A stretch of 58,945 nucleotides of DNA from Nostoc sp. T09 (GCF_002154695.1 NZ_MTAV01000016.1:3731-62675), one strand, 5' to 3'. Shown: positions 26,852 through 36,755, counted from the stretch's first letter. A program made the numbers and translations. The notes: generated by a model not told the origin, from the sequence alone.

Positions 26852-27811
26852 ATGAAAGGCATTATTTTAGCTGGTGGTTCTGGTACAAGATTGTACCCGC
26901 TCACTCAAGTGGTGAGTAAACAACTCATGCCGGTCTATGATAAGCCGATGATTTACTACCCTTTGTCAACTCTGATGTTGGCTGGGATTCGTGAGATTCT
27001 CATCATTTCTACACCTCAACACTTATCTCTATTTCAACAACTTTTGCAAGATGGTAGCCAGTGGGGTCTAAAGTTTAGCTATGTTGAGCAACCTAGACCT
27101 GAAGGCTTAGCGCAGGCTTTTATCTTAGGCAAAGATTTTATCGGTAACGAGCCTGTTTGCCTAGTTTTGGGAGATAACCTCTTCTATGGTCATGGTTTAG
27201 TTGACGTTTTAACTCGTGCAGCTCATTTACGCGAAGGCGCACTCATATTTGGTTATCGGGTCGCTGAACCTCAGCACTATGGCGTGGTTGAATTTGACTC
27301 TATAGGCCAAGTAGTGAGTCTAGAGGAGAAACCCCAAATTCCCAAGTCTAATTATGCTGTACCTGGTATCTATTTCTATGATTCTCAAGTCTCAGAAATT
27401 GCCTCAGATCTGAAACCATCAGCCCGCAATGAACTAGAAATTACCGACTTGAGTCAAGTTTATCTGCGTCGAGGTCAATTAAAAGTTGAGCTTTTAGGTA
27501 GAGGCTACGCTTGGTTGGATACGGGAACCCATGAATCTCTGCATCAGGCTGCTAGCTTTATTCAAACTCTAGAACAACGCCAAGGTTTCAAAATAGCTTG
27601 TGTCGAAGAAATTGCCTATCGCCAAGGATATATCGATGCTGACCAACTCTATGAACTTGCCAAACCACTAGCTAAAAACAGCTATGGACGTTACCTGATG
27701 GACTTGATCAATGGCGATCGCCATACTACTCAAGTTCAAGAAGAAAACTGGTTTGCATCAGCAAATGGAATCAAGGAAAACTTTGCAGACACTAAGAGGG
27801 TAAAGCTGTGA
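26852..27811 (+). CDS. rfbA: Glucose-1-phosphate thymidylyltransferase
   Basis: 319 residues from ATG 26852, which follows GAGGAG; the frame opens further upstream inside rfbB, but the family start is [18 protein letters not shown]. Nucleotide-binding [42 protein letters not shown] (metal-binding aspartate), [19 protein letters not shown] and [10 protein letters not shown] are all present. It makes dTDP-glucose from dTTP and glucose-1-phosphate, the committed step to dTDP-sugars; in known systems it is feedback-inhibited by dTDP-rhamnose. A C-terminal extension of about 25 residues exceeds the enterobacterial length. Its stop overlaps the rfbC start (GTGA). Confidence 0.96.
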   Translation: MKGIILAGGSGTRLYPLTQVVSKQLMPVYDKPMIYYPLSTLMLAGIREILIISTPQHLSLFQQLLQDGSQWGLKFSYVEQPRPEGLAQAFILGKDFIGNEPVCLVLGDNLFYGHGLVDVLTRAAHLREGALIFGYRVAEPQHYGVVEFDSIGQVVSLEEKPQIPKSNYAVPGIYFYDSQVSEIASDLKPSARNELEITDLSQVYLRRGQLKVELLGRGYAWLDTGTHESLHQAASFIQTLEQRQGFKIACVEEIAYRQGYIDADQLYELAKPLAKNSYGRYLMDLINGDRHTTQVQEENWFASANGIKENFADTKRVKL

Positions 27812-28353
27812 ACATTATCCCGACTGAAATTCCTGATGTACTGCTAATTGAACCGCGAGTTTTTGGAGATGAACGTGGCTTTTTTTACGAAAGTTATAAT
27901 GAACGAGTTTTGCTAGAAAAGGCAGAGATTACGCAACATTTCGTACAAGACAATCACTCCCTTTCAGCCAAAAATGTACTACGTGGTTTGCACTATCAAA
28001 TTAAACAACCTCAAGGCAAGTTGGTGAGAGTTGTGGTTGGCGAAGTATTTGATGTAGCAGTGGACTTGAGGGTAAGCTCTAAGTACTTTGGTCAATGGGT
28101 TGGCTATCGTCTGAGCGCTCAAAACAAGCAGCAGCTTTGGATACCACCAGGCTTTGCTCACGGTTTCTTGGTGCTTTCAGAATATGCGGAGTTTTTGTAC
28201 AAAACTACAGACTATTACGCGCCAGAGCACGAGCGCACAATTTTTTGGGATGATCCAGATTTGGCGATCGCTTGGCCTTTAGAAGCAAAACCTATTGTCT
28301 CAGCTAAAGATCAAGTAGGTAAGCAACTAAAAGATGCGGAGGTGTTTGTATGA
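27808..28353 (+). CDS. rfbC: dTDP-4-dehydrorhamnose 3,5-epimerase
   Basis: 181 residues from GTG 27808, overlapping the rfbA stop by four bases. Cupin fold with [35 protein letters not shown] (catalytic histidine), VFDVAVDLR (aspartate partner), [15 protein letters not shown] and [14 protein letters not shown]. It epimerises carbons 3 and 5 of dTDP-4-keto-6-deoxyglucose. Intact. The next step would need RfbD, whose gene is not here: only 95 bases without a supported gene follow. They begin with an ATG that overlaps the rfbC stop (ATGAGC) and opens a 28-codon frame. Confidence 0.96.
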   Translation: MNIIPTEIPDVLLIEPRVFGDERGFFYESYNERVLLEKAEITQHFVQDNHSLSAKNVLRGLHYQIKQPQGKLVRVVVGEVFDVAVDLRVSSKYFGQWVGYRLSAQNKQQLWIPPGFAHGFLVLSEYAEFLYKTTDYYAPEHERTIFWDDPDLAIAWPLEAKPIVSAKDQVGKQLKDAEVFV

Positions 28354-28448
28354 GCCTTGGGAAAAATTTTTGCCTAAACATATCAAATGTATCTGTAGAT
28401 AATGAAATTATTACCCAAATTTCCAAAACATTGTAAAAGATATTGAAT

Positions 28449-29648
28449 ATGAAATTTCTTATAATACTACCTTCTACCCAACGTGGAGGTGTTGAGGAAT
28501 ATAGTTTGAGAATTGCTTCATCTGCTATTAAAAAAGGCTGGGATGTTCATGTAGCATTTCCTAATACTGAGGGGACAACAAGTTTAATTCAAGACTTTAC
28601 ATCTAAAGGAGTGCAATATCATAGCCTAGAAATAGCTGACAGCGGAAACACAACGTTAATACAACATTTAGTGAACCTGAGCAAAACAATCTTTTTGCTG
28701 CTCCATATTAAACCAAATGTTGTACAGATTGTTCTCCCTGGTATTGATACTTGCTTTGGAAGTATCCTTGCATGTGGATTTTTAAGAGTTCCAACATTAG
28801 TTAGGTTTGGTTTAGTTGTCAATAGATACTCATTCAGCGCTAAAAAACTAAAAGCATACACCTGGGCTAGAAGCCGTAATCAACAGTGGATAACAGTCTC
28901 AGAGAATAATCGAAGCCTTGTCTGTGAATCATTTCAGATTGAAAGAGAACAAGTACTTTGCATCTATAATGGCTTTAGCTTAAAGCCTGATTTATATACG
29001 AATAATCAAGAAGAAAATGTATCACTGCGTTATCAAATCTTGGAGGAACTTGGTTTATCTACAACTAACAAATTGCTTTTGACAGTTGCTCGCTTACATG
29101 AGCAGAAAGGATATATTTTTCTAATACATACAATTCCGTATATAGCTAAGGAATTTCCAGAGGTAAGATTTGTTTGGGTGGGCGAGGGTGAGCAAAAAGA
29201 ATACTTGTTAAGTAAGGTGCAAGAATATGGTGTCGAAGACAAGGTATTGTTTTTGGGTTATCGCTCCGATATACCTAACCTATTAAAATCAGCAGATTTT
29301 TTTGTATTTCCGACCTTGTATGAAGGTCATCCAAATGCACTTTTAGAAGCAATGGCATATGGCTTACAAATTATCACTTCAGATGCTAGTAGCATTCCAG
29401 AAACAATCAAACACAAAGTTCATGGCTTGTTATTTCGTACAGGAGATAGTTGTAATCTGTTAGAAAACATAAGGTGGGCCCTTAAACATCCCAAAGAAAT
29501 GAAAGAAATGTCACACAATGCGAAGTTACACATTATTAATGATTTCTCTGAAGACAAAATGATGAAAGAAACATTTAAGATTTTACATAAATTATCTGAA
29601 CGTGCTCAGAAAAAAAATCATGACTATCCAATCAATTCATCATTATAA
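28449..29648 (+). CDS. GT4 family glycosyltransferase
   Basis: 399 residues from ATG 28449 (the frame opens at a TTG six bases earlier). Typical retaining GT-B enzyme: N-terminal LPSTQRGGVEEYSLRIA; C-terminal LLTVARLHEQKGYIFLIHTI, FVWVGEGEQKEYLL, VLFLGYRSDIPNLLKSADFF, and the donor/acceptor motif EGHPNALLEAMAYGLQII (E-x7-E). Acts in the cytoplasm on the growing lipid-linked glycan. Specificity is not readable. The stop codon overlaps an ATG (TAATG) that opens a 45-codon frame. Confidence 0.9.
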   Translation: MKFLIILPSTQRGGVEEYSLRIASSAIKKGWDVHVAFPNTEGTTSLIQDFTSKGVQYHSLEIADSGNTTLIQHLVNLSKTIFLLLHIKPNVVQIVLPGIDTCFGSILACGFLRVPTLVRFGLVVNRYSFSAKKLKAYTWARSRNQQWITVSENNRSLVCESFQIEREQVLCIYNGFSLKPDLYTNNQEENVSLRYQILEELGLSTTNKLLLTVARLHEQKGYIFLIHTIPYIAKEFPEVRFVWVGEGEQKEYLLSKVQEYGVEDKVLFLGYRSDIPNLLKSADFFVFPTLYEGHPNALLEAMAYGLQIITSDASSIPETIKHKVHGLLFRTGDSCNLLENIRWALKHPKEMKEMSHNAKLHIINDFSEDKMMKETFKILHKLSERAQKKNHDYPINSSL

Positions 29649-29785
29649 TGGCAGTTATTTGTCTAAAAAATAATGTTAATGAATATTGGGATGATGGCGC
29701 AGTAGGCTTGCTTCCTAATCTACTAGTTAATCCAGTTATTATTGCAATGATTTCAACATATTCGCGAATATTCAATAAATCATAA
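29648..29785 (+). CDS. Possible 45-residue coupled ORF
   Basis: The ATG overlaps the preceding glycosyltransferase stop (TAATG), a layout typical of translational coupling. The peptide begins MAVICLKNNVNEYW and ends in a hydrophobic stretch (LLPNLLVNPVIIAMISTYS). It resembles no family I know. It could be a real small membrane peptide, a remnant of a longer gene, or chance. No ribosome-binding site other than through coupling. Confidence 0.25.
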   Translation: MAVICLKNNVNEYWDDGAVGLLPNLLVNPVIIAMISTYSRIFNKS

Positions 29786-29799
29786 TATAGTTTATTAAT

Positions 29800-31215
29800 A
29801 TGAAGAAAGATGTACTCATGGATTGTACTAATCGACCTATAAAAATTCAATTTGTTAGCAGAGATATTCCTGTCGAGAATAAATTTGGTAATGCTGCTTA
29901 TATTGTTGATTTTATAAGCTACTTACAAAAGCTAGGTTATAAAATCGAATTTACGGTTATTAATTCATTAGCTGATAGTAAAACTCCTTGGCATATCATT
30001 CCGCCTACTTTAGCTAGGCTTGCTAATGTGTCTGTTAAAGACAACTTGCGAATTGGTCGACTTTTATTAAGATTTAACTCATTATCTGATTGGATTGTCG
30101 CACCATTGCGACTGGCTTATAATCAATTATTGCCAGAAAAATTAAAGAATATTTACCGTTCTGCTAGAGATAAAGCACAAGAAGCCTGTAGCCATATAAA
30201 ATCTTCTTCAATTTGGGGACATCCCATTAAACCAGAGGAGGTAGCTTTTGCCAACACACAATTTCTCAAATTTAAGCCGGATGTTGTAATTGCTAACTAC
30301 GCTTTTTTAGCGGATGTTTTAGAATCTCCTTATTTAGATGAAACAGTTTTAAAAGTCATACTTACTCACGATATACGTCACCAAAGAACGGTCGATTTTA
30401 ATAATTTTGGTGTTAGTGCTTTTGAATTGGTTTGGACACGAGAGCAAGAAAGTATAGCGATGTCTAAAGCACAAGTGCTATTAGCTATTCAGCAGGAAGA
30501 TGCAAAAATTCTCCAAGGCATGGCACCTCAGAGCGAAGTAATTAAAATGCCTAAATCGGCAGTCAATTATTTCCATAATGATAATCACGTCTCTGGCCGT
30601 TGTTTATTTGTAGGCAGTGATGCAGACCACAACATTCATGGTTTACAATGGTTCCTTAAAAATGTGTGGTCAATTGTTCTACAGTCATTACCTCATTGCA
30701 GTCTTCATGTTTGCGGTAGTGTGTGCAATGAGATTAAAGAAAGCTTTCCCAATGTTCGTCTTTTAGGTACTTTAGATGATCTGAAACTTGAATACAGTCA
30801 TGCCGAAGTATGTTTAGTTCCATTACCTATCGGTAGTGGTCTTAAGATTAAGCTTGTGGAAGCATTGTCACATGGTCGTGCCTGTGTCTCGACTAGTGCT
30901 GGTGTTCAAGGGATACCTGAGATTGTCGGTAATGCTGTATCCGTAGCAGATACAGCTGAAGGTTTCGCTGCTGCCATACATACACTGTTGACTAATCCAG
31001 ACAAACGCCAATGGATGGAAGAACAAGCCCACAAGTATGTAATAGAAAACCTTTCACCTCAAGCAGTATACCAGCCATTTGTAGACCGTATTGAGCAGCA
31101 CTTACAAAAAGTAGCGAAAAAAACTACCGAACAATCATTAGATAACATACTAAGCAGTGACAAAATTTTAAGCTCTAATTTAATGCTAAACAAGGAGAAA
31201 TCGCATGAAATTTGA
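29800..31215 (+). CDS. GT4-like glycosyltransferase
   Basis: 471 residues. The N-terminal half (FVSRDIPVENKFGNAAYIVDF, KPDVVIANYAFLAD, TREQESIAMSKAQVLLAIQ) is an acceptor-side Rossmann domain. The C-terminal half has CLFVGSDADHNIHGLQWF, SLHVCGSVC, VRLLGTLDDLKLEYSHAEVC, PLPIGSGLKIKLVEALSHGR and ACVSTSAGVQGIPE, the form seen in TuaH/rhamnosyl-like GT4 proteins where GSGLKIK replaces the usual EGF motif. The C-terminal 35 residues are a polar tail. It overlaps glf by 11 bases (31205-31215), so the two are probably co-translated; a role next to galactofuranose addition is possible but unproven. Confidence 0.85.
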   Translation: MKKDVLMDCTNRPIKIQFVSRDIPVENKFGNAAYIVDFISYLQKLGYKIEFTVINSLADSKTPWHIIPPTLARLANVSVKDNLRIGRLLLRFNSLSDWIVAPLRLAYNQLLPEKLKNIYRSARDKAQEACSHIKSSSIWGHPIKPEEVAFANTQFLKFKPDVVIANYAFLADVLESPYLDETVLKVILTHDIRHQRTVDFNNFGVSAFELVWTREQESIAMSKAQVLLAIQQEDAKILQGMAPQSEVIKMPKSAVNYFHNDNHVSGRCLFVGSDADHNIHGLQWFLKNVWSIVLQSLPHCSLHVCGSVCNEIKESFPNVRLLGTLDDLKLEYSHAEVCLVPLPIGSGLKIKLVEALSHGRACVSTSAGVQGIPEIVGNAVSVADTAEGFAAAIHTLLTNPDKRQWMEEQAHKYVIENLSPQAVYQPFVDRIEQHLQKVAKKTTEQSLDNILSSDKILSSNLMLNKEKSHEI

Positions 31216-32338
31216 CTGGCTAATCATCGGCGCTGGGTATTCAGCCTGCGTCATAGCTGAAAGAATTGCTAATGAACTTGGGCAAAGAGTATTGATTGTA
31301 GAACAACGAGACCATATCGGCGGTAATGCCTACGATTACTATAAAGAGCATGGGATTTTAGTTCATAAATACGGGCCCCATATCTTTCACACGAAGTCTA
31401 AGAAAGTCTGGGATTACCTCTCTCAATTCACAGAATGGAGACATTACTATCACCATGTTCTGGGTGTAGTAGAGGGTAAAAAAGTTCCTATTCCCTTTAA
31501 TCTGAACTCGCTCTATGCTCTTTTTCCGCCAAAATATGCAGAAAAGCTAGAAAATTTGCTTCTAGAGAACTTCGGTTTTGGAGTCAAAGTACCTATTTTA
31601 AAATTGCGTGAAAGTGCCAGTGGCGACCTAAGCTTTTTAGCTGATTACATTTACGAAAATATCTTTCTCCGCTACACCATGAAGCAGTGGGGCGTGAAAC
31701 CAGAGGAACTTGATCGGGGTGTCACAGGACGTGTGCCAGTGTACATCAGTCGAGATAATCGTTATTTTCAAGACCCATACCAGGGTATGCCCAAGCTGGG
31801 TTATACCGAAATGTTTCGCAAAATGCTGGCTCACCCTAACATCAAGGTACTCCTAAATACAGATTACCGCGAGATTATCAATGATGTAAAGTTTAACCGA
31901 ATACTGTGCACAGGACCAATTGATACTTTTTTTGATTATATGTATGGCGAATTGCCCTATCGTAGCCTACGCTTTCAATTCGAGACTTTAGATCAAGAGT
32001 TGTATCAAGAAGTTGGTACAGTTAACTACCCCAACGACTACGACATCACCCGTATAACCGAGCAGAAGTATTTGTCAGGACAAACATCTCCCAAAACTAC
32101 CTTAGTGATGGAATATCCGCAAGCTTATGTCCCAGGTAAAAATGATCCTTATTATCCTATTCTCAATGAAGAGAACCGTGCCCGTCTAGACCTTTACCTC
32201 AAAGAAGTAGAAAAACTCAACGGTACGGTACTTTTTGCAGGACGACTTGCAGATTACAAATACTACGATATGGATCAAGCAGTATTGCGTGCACTTGGCT
32301 TGTTTGAGAAAGAGATAGCTAACGTAGAAGCAACTTAG
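31205..32338 (+). CDS. glf: UDP-galactopyranose mutase
   Basis: 377 residues. FAD-binding IIGAGYSACVIAERIA (residues 7-22), then the GLF hallmark EQRDHIGGNAYDYY, VHKYGPHIFHT, YTMKQWG, RVPVYISRDNRYFQD and FAGRLADYKYYDMD. This is the family's normal length and motif order. It converts UDP-galactopyranose into UDP-galactofuranose using reduced FAD. Its presence implies galactofuranose in the product glycan. It overlaps the preceding glycosyltransferase gene and is followed by a GlfT2-like transferase. Confidence 0.96.
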   Translation: MKFDWLIIGAGYSACVIAERIANELGQRVLIVEQRDHIGGNAYDYYKEHGILVHKYGPHIFHTKSKKVWDYLSQFTEWRHYYHHVLGVVEGKKVPIPFNLNSLYALFPPKYAEKLENLLLENFGFGVKVPILKLRESASGDLSFLADYIYENIFLRYTMKQWGVKPEELDRGVTGRVPVYISRDNRYFQDPYQGMPKLGYTEMFRKMLAHPNIKVLLNTDYREIINDVKFNRILCTGPIDTFFDYMYGELPYRSLRFQFETLDQELYQEVGTVNYPNDYDITRITEQKYLSGQTSPKTTLVMEYPQAYVPGKNDPYYPILNEENRARLDLYLKEVEKLNGTVLFAGRLADYKYYDMDQAVLRALGLFEKEIANVEAT

Positions 32339-32470
32339 TCGGCTTCCATTTTACTCATAATTTATCAGTTAATTAAAGCAAACGCTGGCTGTACAATTCT
32401 AGATAAATAGAACTTAGGCGCGGCATCTACTAACAACACTTGAAACAAGCAAATAAAGAACAGGTTACAA

Positions 32471-34363
32471 ATGAACATAATCACTAGAATTCGATTTCCC
32501 CGCGCCTCGGAAACTTCTAATTTATATATGAGGTGCAGTGAAGGTTCATTGCTCAATTTTTCTCAAGAACAAGTAGAGGTAGCATTTACTAAAAAAAGTA
32601 TTTTATCTTTGAATACTTATTTCAATTCATTTTATGAAAAATTTTATGTCAAATATACCGCTCTTAAAGATTTGTATTACTTGTTAAAACTTGATGGTGA
32701 TTTTCAAATATCTCTCTATAGAGAATACTACAATGGAGAGTCCAGAGACTTGATTTATACAGCAAACTTTGAGAAATGTTTGCTATCAAAACCTATTAAA
32801 GTAATCCTACCAGATTCTTGGCGTAGTGAAAATGCAGGCAGGCATTACTTAGAAATCATTTGTTTGAGTGAGAAAGGTTTATTTGTCAAAGGATGTATTG
32901 CAACAGAGCAACCCAAACTTCATGAAGTATCTTTAGCGCTAATTACTTGTACTTTTAAAAAAGAAGCATATGTAAAGAATACAGTTAATACTGTCTTAAA
33001 AGATGATTTATTACAAAAAGAAAATTTTAAGTTTTTTATCGTAGATAACGGTAGAACGCTTAAAGAAGATGAATTTCCTGAGCCAAGGGTTCAATTGATT
33101 CCGAACAGAAATTTTGGTGGTGCTGGAGGTTTTACTCGAGGTCTAATTCAAGCTATTGATGAGAATCTCTATACACATTTTCTGTTTATGGATGATGATG
33201 TAGAAATAGATAGTGAATCTATCTATAGACTTTTCGTTTTGTACGAGTACGCAAATCAGGACTTTGCTGTAGCTGGTAGTATGTTGGATTTATATAAAAA
33301 GTATCTTGTACATGAAGCTGGAGCACTATATTGCAAGTATATAGATACTAATGGAAATTACAAAGATGACATGTCTAAAGGTCTATCTTTGAAGCATAAG
33401 CTTAATATTGAAAATCCTAGTAATATAAATATATTGCTAGCGGAAGATATTCCAGATTATGGAGCATTTTGGTTCTTCTCATTTTCTCAATCAGTTATTA
33501 AAGATATGGGTCTTCCAATGCCCTTCTTTATAAAAGAGGATGATATTGAATTTGGATTGAGGATAAGAGAACGGCTGGGAAAAATGATAGTGGTTTTCCC
33601 GGGAATTTCTATTTGGCATGAACCTTTTTATGCAAAAAGTTCTGGTTGGATAAATTATTATTCAGTTCGCAATAGATTGATAACTAATTCAATGAGGAGT
33701 TTATTTGGTTATGTGGATACCATTAAATTCCTTACAAAATCATTACTTTATAGTTTATTAGTATTTGACTACAATTCTGCGGAAATGTTACTTAAAGGAT
33801 TTGAGGATTATATAGAAGGGCCAACAGTTATTGAAAATAATGATCCAGAGATTCTGCACTCAAAAATTTTAGAACTTAGCAAAATTCATAAAACTCAGAG
33901 CACAAAAACTACTTCTTCAAATACAGTTCATACATTAAAAGAACAAGGTAATGAAAACCATAGTCAACTAGTAATCAAGCGTATTATAGGTTTATTGACT
34001 CTGAATGGTCATTTCCTTCCTAACTTCTTGCTCAGTAATGAAGATGTAATGTACTGGATGGGCTCTGATTATTTTGATAATTGGCATAAAGTTTTCCCAA
34101 ATAAAAGAGTTGTTATCGTTAGAGAAGGAAATAGTAGTGTAGAAAAATATGAAATGGATCGAAAAAGCTGCATAAAAATATTAATTAATTGGCTAAAAAT
34201 TATTATTCTGCTTAGTATCAGATGGACATCTGTTAGAACTGAATGGAGAAATGCCTTTAATCGGTTTACTTCCACAAAATTTTGGAAAAAGTATCTTAAA
34301 TTAGATGACCAAGAATTATTGCTTACAAAACATTATAACAATGCTTCTTTGAATACTAAGTAA
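32471..34363 (+). CDS. Galactofuranosyltransferase GlfT2-like GT2 protein
   Basis: 630 residues, much longer than simple GT2 enzymes. Residues 1-150: a beta-rich N-terminal domain (FPRASETSNLYMRCSEGS). Residues of about 155-420: GT-A domain with LALITCTFKKEAYVKNTVNT, NRNFGGAGGFTRGL, HFLFMDDDVEIDSESIYRL (catalytic-metal DDD), VAGSMLDLYKK, WFFSFSQSVI, PFFIKEDDIEFGLRIRERLG and WHEPFYAKSSGWINYYSVRN. The remaining 200 residues are helical. This domain plan and the NFGGAGG, DDD, DDIEFG and WHE motifs are those of mycobacterial GlfT2-like enzymes, which polymerise galactofuranose. Placement after glf supports that role. AT-rich relative to flanks. Confidence 0.88.
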   Translation: MNIITRIRFPRASETSNLYMRCSEGSLLNFSQEQVEVAFTKKSILSLNTYFNSFYEKFYVKYTALKDLYYLLKLDGDFQISLYREYYNGESRDLIYTANFEKCLLSKPIKVILPDSWRSENAGRHYLEIICLSEKGLFVKGCIATEQPKLHEVSLALITCTFKKEAYVKNTVNTVLKDDLLQKENFKFFIVDNGRTLKEDEFPEPRVQLIPNRNFGGAGGFTRGLIQAIDENLYTHFLFMDDDVEIDSESIYRLFVLYEYANQDFAVAGSMLDLYKKYLVHEAGALYCKYIDTNGNYKDDMSKGLSLKHKLNIENPSNINILLAEDIPDYGAFWFFSFSQSVIKDMGLPMPFFIKEDDIEFGLRIRERLGKMIVVFPGISIWHEPFYAKSSGWINYYSVRNRLITNSMRSLFGYVDTIKFLTKSLLYSLLVFDYNSAEMLLKGFEDYIEGPTVIENNDPEILHSKILELSKIHKTQSTKTTSSNTVHTLKEQGNENHSQLVIKRIIGLLTLNGHFLPNFLLSNEDVMYWMGSDYFDNWHKVFPNKRVVIVREGNSSVEKYEMDRKSCIKILINWLKIIILLSIRWTSVRTEWRNAFNRFTSTKFWKKYLKLDDQELLLTKHYNNASLNTK

Positions 34364-34370
34364 TTAACAA

Positions 34371-35477
34371 ATGCAAGAACTACAAACGCAAAATTTGCAA
34401 CCTATTAAACTGTCGCAACTGCCTGAGAGTCCATTGGTATCAGTATTAGTTCCAAATTATAACTACGCAAAATATGTTGGCGAGACTTTAGACAGCGCTA
34501 TTCGCCAAACCTATTCTCATTATGAAGTGATAGTTTGTGATGATGGCTCAACAGATCAATCCTGCGAAATAATCGAAGCCTACTTGCAAAAAGACTCCAG
34601 AATTAAATTAATACGCAAACCAAATGGAGGCGTTGGCTCGGCATTAAATACAGCATATCAAGAAAGCAAAGGGCAAATCATTTGTATTTTGGATGCAGAT
34701 GATGTGTGGATGGATAACAAGCTATACAAAATCGTTGAAGCATTTAAGGCAGAACCAAGCAGTGGATTTGCAATTCACAATGTAATTCCAGTAGATGCTA
34801 ATGGAAATGTGATCGAAAGAAAACCTTTGTTAAGCAGTATGGCTTCAGGTTGGATGGCTATCTCCGCCCTAGAAAATGGGGGATTTATTGATGATTTACC
34901 GCCAGCTTCTGCACTCTGCTTTCGCCGTGAAGTAACTGATTGTATTTTTCCCTTAAATGAAGCCTTTGTACGGAACGCAGATGCACTTGTTCGTAATTTT
35001 GCATTGTTCTTATCTAGCATAGTGCCTGTAAAAGATGTACTAAGCAAGTATCGTCTGCATGGCTCAAACTTAACATTTGTTCAGTCTTTGTCAGCAGATT
35101 ATTTAGAAAGAGAAATGAATGTTGCTGAGCAAATTAATCTAGAGATCAAACACTTTTTAAGCGAATTTTATGGTCCAGATATAGCTACAAGGCTAACTAG
35201 TATTAAATCAAGACAGATTTATTGTCACAATCGTTATATAGTGGCTCGTTTAAAAAAGGCATCCAAATCCGAACGGCGGGAAGCACATCAACAACTTATT
35301 AACCATCCACAGTTTAGTTGGTCAGGAGTCGAGGGATGGCTACTGAAAAAAGGAGAGTATCTACCAGATTCTGTGTTTGCGCTTTGTTTCAACCAGATAT
35401 ACGGTAATGGATGGTTGAAGCGTTTAGTCAAATTTATCCGAAAGCAGAGAGCTGTTGGGCAAAATTCATCAGCCTGA
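34371..35477 (+). CDS. GT2 family glycosyltransferase
   Basis: 368 residues, seven bases downstream of the GlfT2-like gene. Canonical GT-A: LVSVLVPNYNYAKYVGETL, AIRQTYSHYEVIVCDDGSTD, RKPNGGVGSALNTAY and CILDADDVWMDNKLYKI (the DAD metal site, near residue 107). The catalytic-base region lies later (PASALCFRREV). The C-terminal 120 residues are helical and contain SKYRLHGSNLTF, a sequence often seen in rhamnosyl- or galactosyltransferases. Inverting, cytoplasmic; donor unknown. Confidence 0.92.
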   Translation: MQELQTQNLQPIKLSQLPESPLVSVLVPNYNYAKYVGETLDSAIRQTYSHYEVIVCDDGSTDQSCEIIEAYLQKDSRIKLIRKPNGGVGSALNTAYQESKGQIICILDADDVWMDNKLYKIVEAFKAEPSSGFAIHNVIPVDANGNVIERKPLLSSMASGWMAISALENGGFIDDLPPASALCFRREVTDCIFPLNEAFVRNADALVRNFALFLSSIVPVKDVLSKYRLHGSNLTFVQSLSADYLEREMNVAEQINLEIKHFLSEFYGPDIATRLTSIKSRQIYCHNRYIVARLKKASKSERREAHQQLINHPQFSWSGVEGWLLKKGEYLPDSVFALCFNQIYGNGWLKRLVKFIRKQRAVGQNSSA

Positions 35478-35501
35478 AGTACATGGCATAAGGAGAGAAG
35501 A

Positions 35502-36719
35502 ATGAGTACTGTTGATAGCTTTGCAGTTACCAAGGCAGATAAAACTGAAGCCAATTCTCCTATACGTGTACTTTTTATTAGTCACGCTTATGTAGTTGGT
35601 GTAAACCAAGGAAAGCTGAATGCGATCGCTGAAACTGGTAAAGTTGAAGTCGGCTTACTAACTCCTAGCAACTGGAAAGCACTGGAGTGGAATCGCCAAT
35701 TTGAAGTAGAAACACCTTACCCCAAAATTAAAATCTATACAGCACCTGTAATATTTTCCGGTCGCGGAGGTGCTCATATGTATACACCTTGGCACCTGTG
35801 GCAAGTTTTGAAAGATTTTCAACCTGATATAGTGCAGGTAGAAGAAGAAGTATTCTCCCTTTGTACTTTTGAGCTCGCAATTTGGAGCAGACTAACAGGC
35901 AAGCCAATTGTCGTGTTTGGTTGGGAGAACATGGATCGCACTCTACCGATTGTACGCCATTGGATTCGTCAATTTGTAATGAATACAGCCAAACTGATGC
36001 TTCCAGGCAATCAGGACGGAGCTAATTTATTACGGCAATGGGGTTACACCGGATTAATGGAAATTATGCCTCAGATGGGAGTGGATACTCAATTATTTAG
36101 TCCGCGATCGCCTGAAAATAAAAATGAAGAATTTCACATTGGATTTCTTGGCAGATTAGTTCCTGAAAAGGGTATCGATACTATATTTGCTGCTGCACAT
36201 CTACTTGAAGAAAAAGGACTCAACCTTCGGATTATTATCTGTGGTTCCGGTCCCTATGAAGAAGTTCTCAAACAAGAAGCCCAGAAGCAGCAAATAGCAG
36301 ATTTAGTTGTTTGGCGCGGATCAGTACGCCATGAGCAAGCACCTGAGGAAATTAGTAAATTGGATGTTTTAGTTCTACCCTCGCTTACGGCTCCCACATG
36401 GAAAGAGCAATTTGGTCACGTCTTGATTGAAGCGATGGCAATGGGTGTTCCTGTAGTAGGCTCTAGCAGTGGCGAAATTGCAAATGTCATTGGGCGTTCT
36501 GACTTGATATTTCCAGAAGGAGAATCAGCAGGGTTAGCAGCAATTCTAGAGCGAATGATTCGCAATCCAACTTGGCGGCAAGAGTTAAGGCAACATGGTA
36601 TGACTAGAGTTTATCAGTACTATACCCATGAAAAGATTGCTGAACGTTTAATCAACCTTTGGCAAAACCTAATCCAGCCAAGCAGTAATAGTTATGCCAT
36701 GAACAAAAGTTGGCGTTAA
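35502..36719 (+). CDS. GT4 family glycosyltransferase
   Basis: 405 residues starting after GGAGAGAAG. N-terminal VLFISHAYVVGVNQGKLNAI and VQVEEEVFSLCTFELA; C-terminal FHIGFLGRLVPEKGIDTIF, IIICGSGPYEEVL, VVWRGSVRHEQAPEEI, and WKEQFGHVLIEAMAMGVPVV with FGHVLIEAMA as the E-x7-E-like site. Retaining GT-B enzyme, cytoplasmic. Donor not readable. In line with the preceding GT2 gene, 24 bases away. Confidence 0.9.
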   Translation: MSTVDSFAVTKADKTEANSPIRVLFISHAYVVGVNQGKLNAIAETGKVEVGLLTPSNWKALEWNRQFEVETPYPKIKIYTAPVIFSGRGGAHMYTPWHLWQVLKDFQPDIVQVEEEVFSLCTFELAIWSRLTGKPIVVFGWENMDRTLPIVRHWIRQFVMNTAKLMLPGNQDGANLLRQWGYTGLMEIMPQMGVDTQLFSPRSPENKNEEFHIGFLGRLVPEKGIDTIFAAAHLLEEKGLNLRIIICGSGPYEEVLKQEAQKQQIADLVVWRGSVRHEQAPEEISKLDVLVLPSLTAPTWKEQFGHVLIEAMAMGVPVVGSSSGEIANVIGRSDLIFPEGESAGLAAILERMIRNPTWRQELRQHGMTRVYQYYTHEKIAERLINLWQNLIQPSSNSYAMNKSWR

Positions 36720-36755
36720 TTGTAATTTGGAGTGTGATGCAAAGGGAAATTAATA

